DNA of 64,000 nucleotides from Phoebastria nigripes (taxonomy: Eukaryota; Chordata; Aves; Procellariiformes; Diomedeidae), in the NCBI GenBank assembly GCA_035582835.1, contig JAYKAV010003433.1:61810-125809 (forward strand), read 5' to 3'. The notes under the pieces were generated by a model. That model had not been told where the DNA came from, made no database searches, and worked only from the letters and a program-made list of their open reading frames with translations. Of the stretch, positions 22,357 to 35,119 are shown one piece after another. Position numbers and translations under genes: made by a program. How positions within the stretch are numbered: position 1 is the first letter of the stretch; the number at the start of each line of letters is the position of its first letter.

Positions 22357-25151
22357 GAAGGCTAATGATAAAATGAATCATAAAGTAACTTTGGAAAGAT
22401 ACATTAANATCACACTGTAAAAAGACCCTGTTCCCTTGTTTTTACATTATCACACCAAATTTGTTGTGGTGATTTTACCGTGAGATTCCTGTTCACCAGA
22501 TTTCAGCATCACAGATCTTTTGAAAACTCACAATAAGCTGAATATAACTGTTGTTCCAAAGTACTGAAAACTCTCAAATGAGTATGGATCACTTGGACCA
22601 CTGCATCATACTTACAGACTAGTAGTACTGAGCTAGTAACTTCACAGAAGCCCACGTCAAAGTATCACCCCAGCAGTTCTCCATGAATAGCCAGTAAAGT
22701 CAGGTAAAGATACTCAGTGGCAGCCTAGACCTAGAAATGGTATACCTATATCACAACAAGACAGAGACAGAAAGTAAGATTTTCTGCCTGTCAAGCATCA
22801 TGGAGTCATTCATAGCATAAAAACAGGTAGCCAACAAACAGATGCCTATAGATTTGATATTATCTAATCAAATTCAGATATTATAGTTTTTCAGGGGAAA
22901 ATAAAAGTATCAAAAAAGTCTCTCTTATCTTCTCATACGCACCTTCTCAACATTTATTTTATTAATAGTTTTAGCCTTGATTCCAGAAACCAGTGTAAAA
23001 TCATACATCTTTCTTGAAAGTCTCACTGGAGTCACGCCTCTACAAATTCCCTCCCACCATCCATTCTTGAGTCACTTTGCTGTCCTTCACTTTCTCATCT
23101 TATTTTTGTTTTTTCCTCTATTGCTCAGGAAATCCACAGAGGAACTCTTAAATCTTCATTATTTTGAGTACTTTCACATTTGCTGTCATCTTTATCCATT
23201 CAGTTGAAAAATCTAACAATTTGTGCAAAATGAAGGATGCACTATGAATTATTTTACTACTTCTATCATGAGTCTTTTCAACTTCAGTTTCATATTCTCA
23301 TTTTTGCTTTTTAATTGTCCATGCTTCTTTTCTCTCTATCCATCCTGTTAATTTTTCTTTAATACCAACCTCCATTCACATAGCCCCTTTTCCTGCTTTT
23401 GACATAACTCTTAAATCCAGTGGTTTGTTTTTTTTTTTTTTCTCTTTCTCTTTTTTTTCTGTTTGTAGAACATCTTACCATTTGTTGTCTTTGAAATTTT
23501 CTAAATATTATCCTTCACTCAGCACCTACCCTCCCCATTTCCCAAAACTCCTTTCCTTTTGCAAGGAAATTTTCATTTTCTTCCTTGCTACTTTGCTTTC
23601 TCTTTCTGTTAATTTCTCTTTTGCATTTTTTAATGTGAAAATATTTTAAATTATTCTCTATTTCCCCAACCAACCTTTTTCTTATTCTTTTTATTTCATA
23701 TTTGTAGCTGTGTCTCTGGGGATTGTCTTCATTATTTAGGGATCTATTTTGCTTTTAAGCAAAAAGAACATGTAAATATTGACTTCACCATAAAATCTTA
23801 TGTCTTTTTTCTGCAGAGTATCTTTATGTTCTTGTCTGACCCTTACCATTGTTTCCTGCATTCTGTTGGACATGTAAAGATATTTTCAATATTCCTCAAA
23901 GAATATGGTTTCACAGGATTCGCCAAAGATATTTCTCTGAGACAAAGGGGCTTCAATAACTGTATAGATCTGGAGAGACTTGTCAGCTGTGGGAATCATG
24001 AGATCTTCACAGGAGAAAAACTTGTGTGAACCCTCTCCCACTTTGCAAATATTATTTAAACTTCTGGCATTTTTTGTTTTGATACTTTCACAGTGAAATA
24101 ATGCATGACCCCATTAAAAATGTGGTTTTATAGATATGAAGAAAAAATTACGTTTCTGGACTCAGAGACAATCAGATACTTTTAAAATGCACTAAAGAAA
24201 GAAAAAGAGAAAAATTAAGGAAAAATGTAAAATAAAGAAGGAAAGGAGGGAAGGGAAGGGAAGGGAAAGCAAAAAGAGGAAAGTGTAAGCTGATGAGTCT
24301 CTTGGCTCTCATGTCTCACCCTCTTCAGAGCTGTCACTAATCAAGTTCTTCACCACATCATCATCTCTCCTTTTATTTTCCTCCTGGCACACTAATTATC
24401 ATCTGTTACAAATGTAAATCAAGATTATAGCACTGAAGTATACTTAACATGTTGCATATACATGAATTGCAATATTTTATCAAGGATGCTCACTCCTAAA
24501 AATAATCTGTATGTAGCATTTCAAACCTGCTCTTGGCATTTTAAGGACTCTTCTTCAATAAGTTCCACAGAACCCAGTGGGAAAATGGAACAACTGGGGA
24601 AAAAAGTAAGCCCCCCTCACTCTTTTTTAATGAGGATATGCAGAATATTATTGTCTCCCTCACTAGCAAGGTGCCATGCTGAGAGCTGGTAGAGAGCACT
24701 GTCGTATAACAATGTTATATTTTTTCACAGGAAGCCTAAAAAAACTGTTGGCTTTCTCAGGTTCTTAATAAAAGAGCAATTAACTTGAATCTTTATAGTC
24801 ACAAGCACAAAGCTTTCTGTATCATGGATTAAACAGAATTCTCTCAGTTCAATGTCTTTCAGGGGTTGTAAAATACATCCCTTGCCATAACTGCAGAGGT
24901 TCTGCCATCTTGCCTACTGATTTCGAAGTTAACAGGATCAGATTTCAAAAACAGTCAGGTATGTTTAGTTAGGGACCAGTCACTTATTTCACCATTCAGA
25001 ATGTTATTTAATTGTANCTTGAAAAAATTCAGTGTCCTTGAGAATACTAATTAACGAACACCTTTGAGAAGCGTGAAACAGTATGTTAAATTACTTTATA
25101 ATACAGTTTTTTATAATTTTATATTACTGGCCCATGTTTTGTTTTCTTTGC

Positions 25152-25169
25152 TTTTTTTTTTTTTTTTTT
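25152..25169. repeat. T18 homopolymer
   Basis: An uninterrupted run of T, preceded by more T-rich sequence. Confidence 0.95.
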
Positions 25170-28100
25170 AGTTGAACAGAGACATTTATTATGATTTACT
25201 GAGATCCTTCTTTCATAGTCCAACATCTTTGAAATGTGTGTGCTCAAATGATGACAGGATCTCACCATTTTGACATAGAGAGGATAATGCACTTATGGGG
25301 ATTCATTTCTGCCAAAAAAGAAATATGGCTCTAAGATCTGGTTTTATTAGCATGATCTGTCCCAGATTTCCTGTCTGGCCTTGAACAAATCTCGGTGAAA
25401 TCCACAGTAGTGCCAGTTAAGGTGATAAATCCACACAACTCAGCACTGCTGAGATTCACTGTCTCAGGCACTGAAGCAGAAAAGCNGTGTCTTTGCTAAA
25501 CCTGAGTTAATAACTGCTATTTTAAAGAAAGTTTTCATTTCTCAGGAGAGTCTTTTCATGATTATACAGGCCAAACTTTGATTTTTTTTCACACCATCTA
25601 GCCAGTCACTCACACTGGCTTAGGTGAAGTCTGCATTAGGTTGTCCACACCCATAGTGCAGACATGACTATGGTGTCTCTGATCAAAATTCAGAGGAATA
25701 TAAAACCTTCCATAGTGCTAAATGAACGGTTAGCTAATTCACTGGTTTGTGAATCCACTGCTTAACTAGGAATTTAAGAAATAGGGCTGACCCTAAGTAG
25801 TCTTCTCCCGGCCTTTTGTCTGAGCTCCTGACTACTTGAAGTTTCAGGATGCCACACACCTCTCTCCTCACTTTTGTGAACTACCGCCGTGAAGTGAAGG
25901 CTCACAACTCAGGGAACCTGGGAATTTGGCCTTTCTTAGCAGGGCGGTTTCAAAGCCACAGGACTGACTTTTTGGCAGAACACCGTAATCAGCTGGCTGG
26001 AGGGGAATTCAGACCAGAGGGATGCTCCTGTTCCTCCATCGAGGTGCCTGTGTACAAGACTCAGGTGGCCAGGCACAGGAAGACAGCTTTTTTCTGCATA
26101 GGCTGGAAAGGGAGACATGTGGTGGAGGTTTTCAGGTGCCTTCTCCCAGGACTACTTATGCATTTTACCCTCTCACTTTATAAGGTNAAATGCACAAACA
26201 GCTTACAGAGCAGAATAAGAGAAGCATTGTGCTCTTTGAGGAGATATTTTATCCTTGAAAGGGGAAATAAATAAAGAAAAAAACTTCCTTGTATAATTCA
26301 TCACTGGCAAACCTTAATTTCATTAAGACTCAGTTTGTTTTTTGAGGATAGGGTCATGGTTGCTGGCAGACTGTTCCTCAAGTACGCACTACATATAATG
26401 TGGGTGTGAGTCTTGAAGAGAATAGTCAGCTCTATTAATTAAAATTCAGTACTGCCGATATGCTTAATTTAAAATCCCTTAGCAAATTATGCACAGTTGG
26501 TTCATGTCCACAGATTTCTAAGAATTTCTTTGTTACAATTTTTATTTCTATTCAGTGATTTCTTTCATAATAAACTCCAGCTTTTAAGGCAGTTTGGTAA
26601 AACTATAAAATGTAAAAGGACTGTAGCCCTCCTAAAAAGGCAGCAATAATAAAGAAAATTGCTGTGAATGATGTTCTGTCATGTAGGTGATAAAAAGGAA
26701 TTAAACCCAAGTGCTTCATTGGTTGCTAATATTATACCAAAATCACCACTATGCACACTGGAAAGTAAGCAGCTGACNCTCTGATTAAATCAGTACCATT
26801 ATGCAAGTAGTATTTTTACACCTTTAAATGTGAAGTAAATTAGTAAACACAACTCTATTTTAAGGTATCGAGAAGTAAAAGCCGCAGGGTGCGGAAGGGT
26901 CCTAGATCAAAACTTGAGATCCTGTCTCACAAATGAATGTTTGGTCTTGCAGAGGTTTTCCTTGTGGCACACTGACCGCCCAGACCCCTTCAGCATCTGT
27001 GAGCCTTGGAGTGTCTTGTGAAAGGAACTTGCCATGTCTGTATTGACAGTCCTGGAAGAGCTTCAAGCTCCTGAGTCCCGATGGGTGCCCAGTCTTGACT
27101 TTTTACCAGTGTGACAGCCAGGCATGCAGCAGCCCTGCCTTCCAGGTCTGGTGTCACAGGAAGGGAGTCTCGAAGGGCAGGACACATCAACCTCCTACAG
27201 TCCTACAGTCAGGGTCCAGGATTAGGTAAAGTGCCCCAGCAAGTTCAGAACTGCACCTGCAGTGGACTTTCTTGTTGGTCAGCAGCTTCCTTGCCTCCTG
27301 GCTTATTTTCTCATTAGAGCAGTATAAGCTTCCAGGGAAGCTGTGAAACATCTTACTGAGAGAAATGGAAACTTTCACGTGTGATTTAAAGCTGGTCTAG
27401 CAAAATTACTGGAAAATATATCATACATAATGCAAGGTAATAATCCTCCATTTACAAAAGGTTGGTCTAGACTTTATAACAGGTCTTTCCTATCTCTTAC
27501 CTCTAGCATCCTGAAAAATGGGATTAAAATTGATAGCATTTTTCTCCCCAACCTGTAAAAATAGCTGAATTCTCCCATGTTCTTTATTAAAGATGTACCT
27601 CAGTAATCGTAAATAACATCACCTAGAGGGCATATTTTAAATTACATTAACATTTGACTTCTTTTTTTTCTTTTTCATGAGGGAACACACTCAATTTTCT
27701 GTGTATAGTAAGAATTTTTCAAACCTTCCTTCTGGAATATCCATGGTAATCTACTCAATATCATTACTAAGGGCACTATTGCTTAGGGACACATTGCTTT
27801 CAGATTTAAAGAATCTGCAAATGTAATGTGATATTTAAAAAATACAGCAAAGCTTGGGCTTTCTTAATACATTTTATTTTACAAGTGATCATTGACATAA
27901 CCACTCAGTTTTTACTGACATTCGTCTCCTATCAAATAAATTACGATCAGCAAAACAGCTTTCATTACACTGAAATGAAACCACATATACTGCATTTTTA
28001 GCTACTGAAGTATGTATCTTACTGACAAGGCATATAGAATGTAAGTCAGAATCTCTCTAGTGATATGCTCATCAAAATTACTGCTTTATATGCTGCTTCT

Positions 28101-29886
28101 TTTATAAAATGAGGGGTTTTTTCTTACTATGATTCATTTTTCCAGTTGTTCAAATTAGATTCTATTAAGAAGAAATCTAATTCCCTCTCCCTCTTAATTT
28201 GCCTTGCAAATGACATAACAAAGTGTAAAGACTTACATCAGGTGAAGTTAATGGTAATTATTCATATTAATTTAAGCAGTAACAGAAACATTGCACTGTT
28301 TCTTAAGTATGTGATGTGCCTCTGGAGTGGCCATATTAGAAGGCAGCAAGCCAAAAGGTTAACCTTTTTAAAGGAAATGGATTATTAATACCTTGTCAAA
28401 CCTCTGGCATTTCTGTCTTTGCTACTATACTACAAGCCTGAAAAGTATATTGCTGAATAAATGTGTGAAACTTTATTCCAAATCTTGTACACTGAATGTG
28501 ACTGACAAGAAAGTGAGAATACAATGAAGATTCATAGTCTTAGAAATAACACTGTTTTGATTTTGAAAGATGAAACAAGTTTTCAAAATAGGTCAAATAG
28601 CTTCACAGTGCATAACTTTGTAAGTGCAATGGGTTGTGCAGCAGCTGAGAAATATTACCTATGACATGCCACTTACTATCTTAGAATCACCCCTAACAAC
28701 TCTATGATAACTGGACAACCAGTGACAAAAAAAAAGCCAAGTTTTGAATTTACATTAAAAAGATAAAAGAATGCTTACAATAAAATCCTATCATTTTTAC
28801 AGAAATGGCATGAATTCAATATGAAAAGTTCCTGATTGAAATAATTTGAAATAGAATCTGGAATTTTAATTGAATTTTGGCTCTACAAACCAAACCAAGC
28901 CTTAAAAGCAGTCTGCCATGTCCTTCCATTACAACAAACAGCTCAGTAGGAGATACAAAAAACAACAAACTTCTTTCCTTCTTATCCCTGATTTTCAGGT
29001 TTTGTTGATATGTCCTGGTTATGATATGGAAAATATTGCACCCCTCCTTGAATATATGACTGCAGTCACTTTGCCTTTGACAAGAGAAAGTAAGCTCCTT
29101 TCTTTCTTCTGTGCATTCTGGTTAGAAATAGATATGGTATTGACCTCAAATGTCTCTAAGTAGAAGGTTATTCTCAAAACAAGTCAGTGAATATACTTTG
29201 ATAACAGGAGGTTAAGTCGTTCTTCATGCTCCCTGGAGAAGGTTTATTATGATTGTCATTTGTTTCAAACCCAATTTGGGATGTATATTGATGAAAATTT
29301 ATAAACTCTTTATAATCTCTTAAGGTCTTTGTGACAGCAGCTACTAGTAAGAGCCTGTTTTTAATGGCAGGATATTCACACCCTACTAAGCACTAATTGG
29401 ACACTTGTTGACAGTCTGAACAAACACAGTGGCCACATTTCCTTCCCATCATCAATGTCTTTATCCTAGACCAAAAGACCAGACATGAGTAATGTTAATT
29501 GTGTAAAGCCACTACTATAGTGCCTATAGTTTTTACTGTTTTGCTACAAGAGAATGGTATAGAGTAGTGGAAAATGTGGAAGGCATCTTTCGGAGATACT
29601 AAAATTTACTTTACAAAGACAATCATTGAAGAATGCCATTTGCTCTTCACTCTTTTCCTGGCACAACACAGTTGTTTTTGTGGGAGATTTATGACAGCTT
29701 AAGCACTCTTTGTGTAATAATCTTCTTTGGGGACACTCTGCCATACCTCAGTGAGGAAGTCAAGCCTCTACTAGGGCATTAGATACTGACAGAAGGAGAA
29801 ATCTAAAGTCTGATTCCCAAGTCCAAAACTAAAATTCTTAGAGTGTAGCCTAGTGAATGGGGGTAACTTTTGTGTTTAGGTGTGTG

Positions 29887-29926
29887 NNNNNNNNNNNNNN
29901 NNNNNNNNNNNNNNNNNNNNNNNNNN
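29887..29926. other. 40-base assembly gap (N)
   Basis: Forty Ns flanked by TGTGTG on the left and a run of seven or more G on the right, suggesting a GT/G-rich simple repeat that was not resolved. Confidence 0.99.
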
Positions 29927-30662
29927 GGGGGGGTGGTGTTTCCTTTTGACTATTACAGTTCTCAGTGTACCGGAAGTTCTTTTTCTGTGTGAATAACTGA
30001 GTCCTCACGTGTTAAACACTTATATTATGTTTGAAATCTGCAAATTTAATTAAGGGTCCTTGTCACATGTCTACTGCAAATTCTTTACTACTAAAACATT
30101 TAATTTTTCCTGAAAACTATGATACCATTAAGGTAAGAAAGTAAGACGTGCCCCTTATCACCACTAAACTGGAAGACAGGACATTGCTGATCTACTCATT
30201 CTTTGTCACATTTATTTCTGTTTACGGAAAATTATGTTATGGAAGATTGCATCATATTAAAGATTTTGTGGTTCTGAGCAGTATATGTATAAGTCTACTT
30301 CCTGTCTCTTTATGCCTAGAGCATCCGTTAATAGGAATATTATCAATTCCAGCTGCCTAAAGGCAGATTGTAAGAAATGCATTTGCAAAGCAATCCGGTG
30401 CGTAAAATGTGCAGAATTTTCTATGCTGCGTCAAATCATATTTCTTCAGTTTCATTTTAAATTCACTTACCAATCACTATAGACAATGCAACAGTCTGAG
30501 AGCATGATCTTATGCAGAATGCAAGGCAATGAATAATGCTTGGAGTAGAAATTTATTAAATATTTTTGGTATTTTAGCTTTTTTTTTCCCTAAACATTTC
30601 CATCCTATAATCAAGAGTATTACATAAAAAGACTATTACAGTCAGAAACGCTTTGATTCATT

Positions 30663-31510
30663 TTTATGAAGATGACACTAAATTTGACTGGGGATGGAAC
30701 CAGTCAATAGACTGGAGGTAATCCAGAGGCTGCCATCCTGAGGGACTTAGACAGACTGGAGAAACNGGCTGAGAGAAACCTCATGAAGTTCAACAAGGCA
30801 AAATTCAAAGTCCTGTCCCAAGTAGGGAAGGCCCCCTGGCAGTGATACAGACTGGGCACTGACAGACTAGGGAGCAGCTCTGGCAAAAAGGCCCTGGGAG
30901 TGCTGGGGGATAGTGAGCTGAACATGAGCCAACAGTGTGCCCTGGCACCAAAGACAGCCAGCAGCATTAACGGAAGCACAGGCAGCTGGTCCAGGGAAGT
31001 GATTACTCATGCCTTTACTCAGAGCTGATTATATCACATCTAATTACTGTGTCCTGTACAGGAAAGACATCGATAAACCACCAGGATAGTTGGGACTAGA
31101 CCACCTGCCTTATGAGATGAGGGACCAGGGCTTGTTCAGCCTGGAGAAGAGATGTCTGTGGGGCACCTAACAAAAGCACATCAGTGCCTATGGGGAAGTC
31201 AGCAAGGAGACAGAGCCAGGACCTTCAACATGCAGCATGGGGGGAGGACGAGAGGCAGCAGGCATAATTTGAAACAAGGTAGTTTCAGATTGGATGTAAG
31301 GAGATACTTTTTCCCTGTAAGGACAGTCTGTCAGCAGAGCAGGTTGTCCAGAGAGATTGCACTGTCTCTGTCTTTGGAGGCTTTCAAGACCCACCTGGAC
31401 ACAGCCCTGAGCAACCTGGTCTGACCTCAGAACTGCCCCTGCTTTGAGCAAGAGGTTGGACTAGAGGTCTCCTGAAGTACCTTCCCACCTGAATTGCCCT
31501 TTCATCCTAT
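30663..31510 (+). mobile_element. CR1 LINE, 5'-truncated, degraded
   Basis: Begins near the RT catalytic block (AAGATGACACTAAATTTGAC reads as a decayed D-D-T-K-F) and continues through segments typical of CR1: CTTAGACAGACTGGAGAAAC, AAGTTCAACAAGGCAAAATT and CAACAGTGTGCCCTGGCACC. It then reaches the 3' coding end and the CTAGAGGTCTCCTGAAGTAC tail. Multiple frameshifts and deletions break the frame. The terminal repeats are eroded to TTTCATCCTAT. Confidence 0.93.
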
Positions 31511-32779
31511 AAATACAACCTGATCTGTGGGGAAAAAAAAGGCATAAGTACTACATTTTCCGAGGTATCTTTGCTTATACACCTAGTTGAAAAGCATTTG
31601 TAAGACTGTATTTGACAGTCTCCTTTGGCTGATGTATTAGCCTACTTCTGTGAAGCATTCATGGTAAGTTCCAGTTTTTACTTCAATTTTACCAATTTTG
31701 ATTAATCATGAAAGGATTATTTTACTTTTTCCAACATAATATATCAAAACCAGAATGAATCTAAAGGGTTTATACGCTAACTTTTAGTATTAANAATTTG
31801 ATAAAATTAACCCTAAATTTCAGTATTAATTGAGACAGTGGTGGACACAATTATTGTAATCAGAAACATAGATAGGCCAGTTAAACCAGATGACATAGGT
31901 GATCTGATCAATGTGACGTAAGTAATCAAACAAGGCATCTTCTATGCTGCATTGCATTAGTAACAGAGCAGTATAGAATAAACTGCTTTCCTCTCCTTGA
32001 CGTGAACATAGCTCTGCATGTTCAAGATCTTCTAGAAAAGAAAACCAGAAAGCCTTGATACAAAAAGAAGTCTGGAACAACTGGCATACACCCTTTCAGA
32101 TTTATCCAAGGGGAAAGTTTTTCAGAACATGTCTTGCATGCCCTGTCTCTTTTAATAATTTTATAGCTACAATAAATGGCTTAGATAAGATGCACATACT
32201 GAATTGGTTGTCATCTACACACTAAGAATTGTATTTTGTACCACACCAAACAACTTCAATAACCTTCTTAATGGTATTGTGTGCTTTTTGAACATGAAGA
32301 GTAACAGAATTAAATTCATGAAATCCCATGGGAGCTTGTGCTGCACGTGAGCCCAACATAATCCTTTGCAATCCCTGAGAATGAAGAAAATGGAAAAAAA
32401 AAAGAGGAATGACTCAAGACCTTCCCCTATCCAAGCCCCAGGCATCAACAAATGTATGAAGCATTTCACTGCTAAGTTCATAACCACATATGACAAAAGA
32501 AAAGCAATATATTAATTTTTTTAAAATAAAAGATAAAATTAACAAGGAAAATAAAAATTAACTAAATAATTGGCACAGTCTTTGGTAACAATAAAGGTCT
32601 CAGGTGGTCATGGTCCATCCTACCTTTCCAGCAGAAGTCCTCAAGAGAAGAACATATGGAGAGAGATAAAATGAGGCATGTGTTCATACTCATGAAATAA
32701 CTTCTGTTAAATCTATAAAGTTGGCAATTCCCTAACCATCTTTGACTCCTGTGGGACAAATAATAACAAAAAATCAGAG
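31511..32779. other. Unique DNA between two CR1 copies
   Basis: AT-rich, with no repeat or gene recognised. Minus frames at 31826-32819 are under 95 codons and resemble nothing known to me. Confidence 0.5.
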
Positions 32780-33664
32780 GTGAGAAATTACAGTGATAAC
32801 CTGATGGTGTGGTTGACACACCTGAGGGATGCCATCCAGAGGGACCTTGAAAAGCTCAAGAAGTAGGCCCGTGTGAACCTCATGAGGTTCAACAAGGCCA
32901 AGTGCAAGGTCCTGCACCTGGGTCAGGGCAACACCTGGTATCAATACAGGCTGGGGGATGCAGGGATTGAGAGCAGCTCTGCCGAGAAGTACTTGGGCGT
33001 ACTGCTGGACAAAAAGCTGGACATGAGCCAGCAATGTGCTCTCACAGCCCAGAAGGCCAGCCGTATCCTGGGCTGCATCACAAGAAGCGTGGCCAGCAGG
33101 TCGAGGGAGGTGATTCTGCCCCTCTACTCTGCTCTGGTGAGACCCCACCTGGAGTACTGTGTCCAGCTGTGGAGCCCTCAGCACAAGAAAGACATGGACN
33201 TGTTGGANCGGGTCCAGAGGAGGGCCACAAAAATGATCAGGGGGATGGAACGCCTCTCCTCTGAAGAAAGGCTGAGAGAGTTGGGGTTGTTCAGCCTGGA
33301 GAAGAGAAGGCTTTGGGGAGAACCTGTTGCAGCATTTCAGTATTTAAAGGAGGCTTATAAGAAAGATGGGGATAAACTTTTTANCAGGGCCTGTTGCGAC
33401 AGGACAAGGGGGAATGGCTTTAAACTAAAAGAGGGTAGATTTAGACTAGATATAAGGAAGGAATTTTTGACGCTGAGGGTGGTGAAACACTGGCACAGGT
33501 TGCCCAGAGAGGTGGTGGATGCCCCATCCCTGGAAACATTCAAGGTGAGNTTGGATGGGTCTCTGAGCAACCTGATCTAGTTGAAGATGTCCCTGCCCAT
33601 GGCAGGGGTGTTGCACTAGATGACCTTTAAAGGTCCCTTCCAACCCAAACTATTCTATGATTCT
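32780..33664 (+). mobile_element. CR1 LINE, 5'-truncated, well preserved
   Basis: Starts just after the RT catalytic region (GGTGTGGTTGACACACCTGA) and runs through the ORF2 C-terminus to the tail CCAACCCAAACTATTCTATG followed by ATTCTT. It is collinear with the 62.8-kb copy but belongs to a different subfamily by its 3' tail (AGATGACCTTTAAAGGTCCC). The 69-bp minus fragment at 38780-38848 has the same tail sequence, so both come from the same subfamily. Confidence 0.96.
32873..33580 (+). pseudogene. CR1 ORF2 C-terminal remnant
   Basis: A 235-codon open stretch covering the part of CR1 ORF2 downstream of the RT palm: [14 protein letters not shown] near the start, [17 protein letters not shown] in the middle, then [20 protein letters not shown] and a C-terminal [15 protein letters not shown]. 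Just upstream the same frame is interrupted by TAG at 32864-32866, where TGG (Trp) is expected, a one-base nonsense change. Several codons contain N. With the endonuclease and catalytic RT parts missing it cannot encode an active protein. It is a transposon relic, not a host gene. Confidence 0.92.
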
Positions 33665-34530
33665 TTAAGATAGTGCAGAAAGTACTTTATGTTTCTTCCG
33701 AATCAAGACCAGGGAGAAAAGGATCCTACTCAAAAATCCCTTCAGTCCAGTGCCAAAAAATCCCTTACAATTAAAATAACTGGAAGTGNTTTTGCCCTAT
33801 GCATGGGCTGGGAAGAGCAACTAGATTCTGTTTCACCATTCCTGCTGGATTGACTGAGTAACTGTCCTGCTTGGGAGGCACCTTGGGGCCACTTCTAGGT
33901 AGTTACTTCACTCAAATTTCTGCGTAAGCTTGAGTGTGGCAGAATCAACTACTGTTGGCAGAATCAACTACTGTTTAACTTAAATCAAAAAAAGCTTAAT
34001 GTGGCAACAAGATCAAAATCTTCTACTAACTCATAAGCAATCAATGAGCTATTATTTGACACAGAGTTGTTTCAAGTGTCAAACATCTTTAAAAGAAACA
34101 TAGCAAGTAAAAAGAAATTGTGACACAATAAATTCTTCCAGTTAAAGCAAAAGTATTTTATAGAGAATTTCAGTTTTCCCTATAAAATACTCCTACTGGG
34201 ATGACAAAGAAAAAAGTGTTGTACAGAGAAAGAACTTTTAGTAGAAGAAATAAACAACTTAAGCAACTCTGAAGACCAAATATTAACTGAAATTCACGGT
34301 GCTTACGAATATGGGTTGCAGTTCTTTAGTTTCTAGTCTTTTTCTGAGGTAGTCTTACTTAGAGAGTAAGACTGAAAAAAGTGCTATTGTAATTCTTGTC
34401 TTAGGAAGAAGAGATAAATATATTTACAGGTTCATATTTAATTTCTATGAAGTTTGAGCATATCTGTTTCTACAGAAATGTCTTTCTAGTTGGCATGATC
34501 TGGATATCATTCATCTTTCTGAATAATTAT
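33665..34530. other. Unique DNA with a 19-bp duplication
   Basis: No gene is seen. GGCAGAATCAACTACTGTT is present twice in direct contact at 33938-33956 and 33957-33975. Confidence 0.6.
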
Positions 34531-35119
34531 GCTGCAGTACTGGTTTTGGCTGGGATAGAGTTAATTTTCTTCATAGTAGCTAGTATGGGGCTATGTGTTG
34601 GATTTGTGCTGAATACGGTGTTGATAAAACAGGGATGTTTTCGTTATTGCTGAGCGGTGCTTACACAGAGTCAAGGCCTTTTCTGCTTGTCACACCACCC
34701 CACCAGCGAGTAGGCTGGGGGTGCACAAGAATTTGGGAGGGGACACAGCTGGGACAGCTGACCCAACTGACCAAAGGGATATTCCATACCATATGATGTC
34801 ACNCTCAGCAGTAAAAGTTGGGGTGAAGGAGGAAGGACGGATGTCTGGAGTTATGGCATTTGTCTTCCCAAGTAACTGTTACATGGTTACTTGAAGCCCT
34901 GCTTTCCTGGAGATGGCTGAACACCAGCCTGTTGATGGGCAGTAGTGAATGAATTCCTTGTTTTCCTTTGCTTGACCACGCAGCTTTTACTTTGCCTATT
35001 AAACTGTCTATATCTCAACTCATGAGTTTTCTCACTTTTACCCTTTTGATTCTCTTCCCCAGTGAGCAAGCGGCTGTGTGGGGCTTAGGTACATACCAGT
35101 GTTAAACCACAACAGCTGC
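34531..35119 (+). mobile_element. Solo LTR (579 bp) with GCTGC target duplications
   Basis: Same family as the proviral LTRs at 19.9 and 21.8 kb. The LTR body is 34536-35114, ending CCACAACA, between perfect 5-bp duplications GCTGC (34531-34535 and 35115-35119). The expected 5' TGTG has decayed to AGTA. ATTAAA at 34998-35003 is the likely polyadenylation signal. No internal sequence remains, consistent with LTR-LTR recombination. Confidence 0.93.

Larger units (their letters stand above)
19870..22361 (+). mobile_element. Internally deleted endogenous provirus with two LTRs
   Basis: A complete insertion bounded by 5-bp duplications GAAGG (19870-19874 and 22357-22361). Order: 5' LTR 19875-20470, primer-binding site 20479-20496, 1.3 kb of internal sequence with a tandem array, purine-rich tract about 21748-21764, 3' LTR 21765-22356. 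There is no gag, pol or env frame; the longest + frame is under 100 codons and lies in noncoding sequence. The element would therefore have depended on proteins supplied in trans if it ever moved in this form, or it lost its genes before fixation. The 5-bp duplication fits ERVL-like and several other classes, and the PBS suggests priming by a lysine tRNA. Class assignment is left open. Confidence 0.93.
22362..30662. other. Unique AT-rich DNA with simple repeats and a gap
   Basis: No interspersed repeat or gene is recognised. There are T-rich and pyrimidine-rich stretches (23425-23460), (GGGAA)n at about 24245-24266, T18 at 25152-25169 and an N gap at 29887-29926. The 141-codon frame at 25849-26274, just before overlapping AATAAA motifs, is the longest non-repeat plus frame here but shows no recognisable domain. 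A mildly GC-richer patch lies at 26880-27330. Confidence 0.5.

Noticed and set aside
25849..26274. 141-codon frame ahead of overlapping AATAAA motifs
   Set aside because: No domain or family is recognised, one codon contains N, and there is no upstream promoter or splice evidence. Conservation would be needed to revive it.
32873..33580. 235-codon open frame as a host gene
   Set aside because: All its segments are CR1 ORF2 C-terminal sequence and it ends in the CR1 tail.
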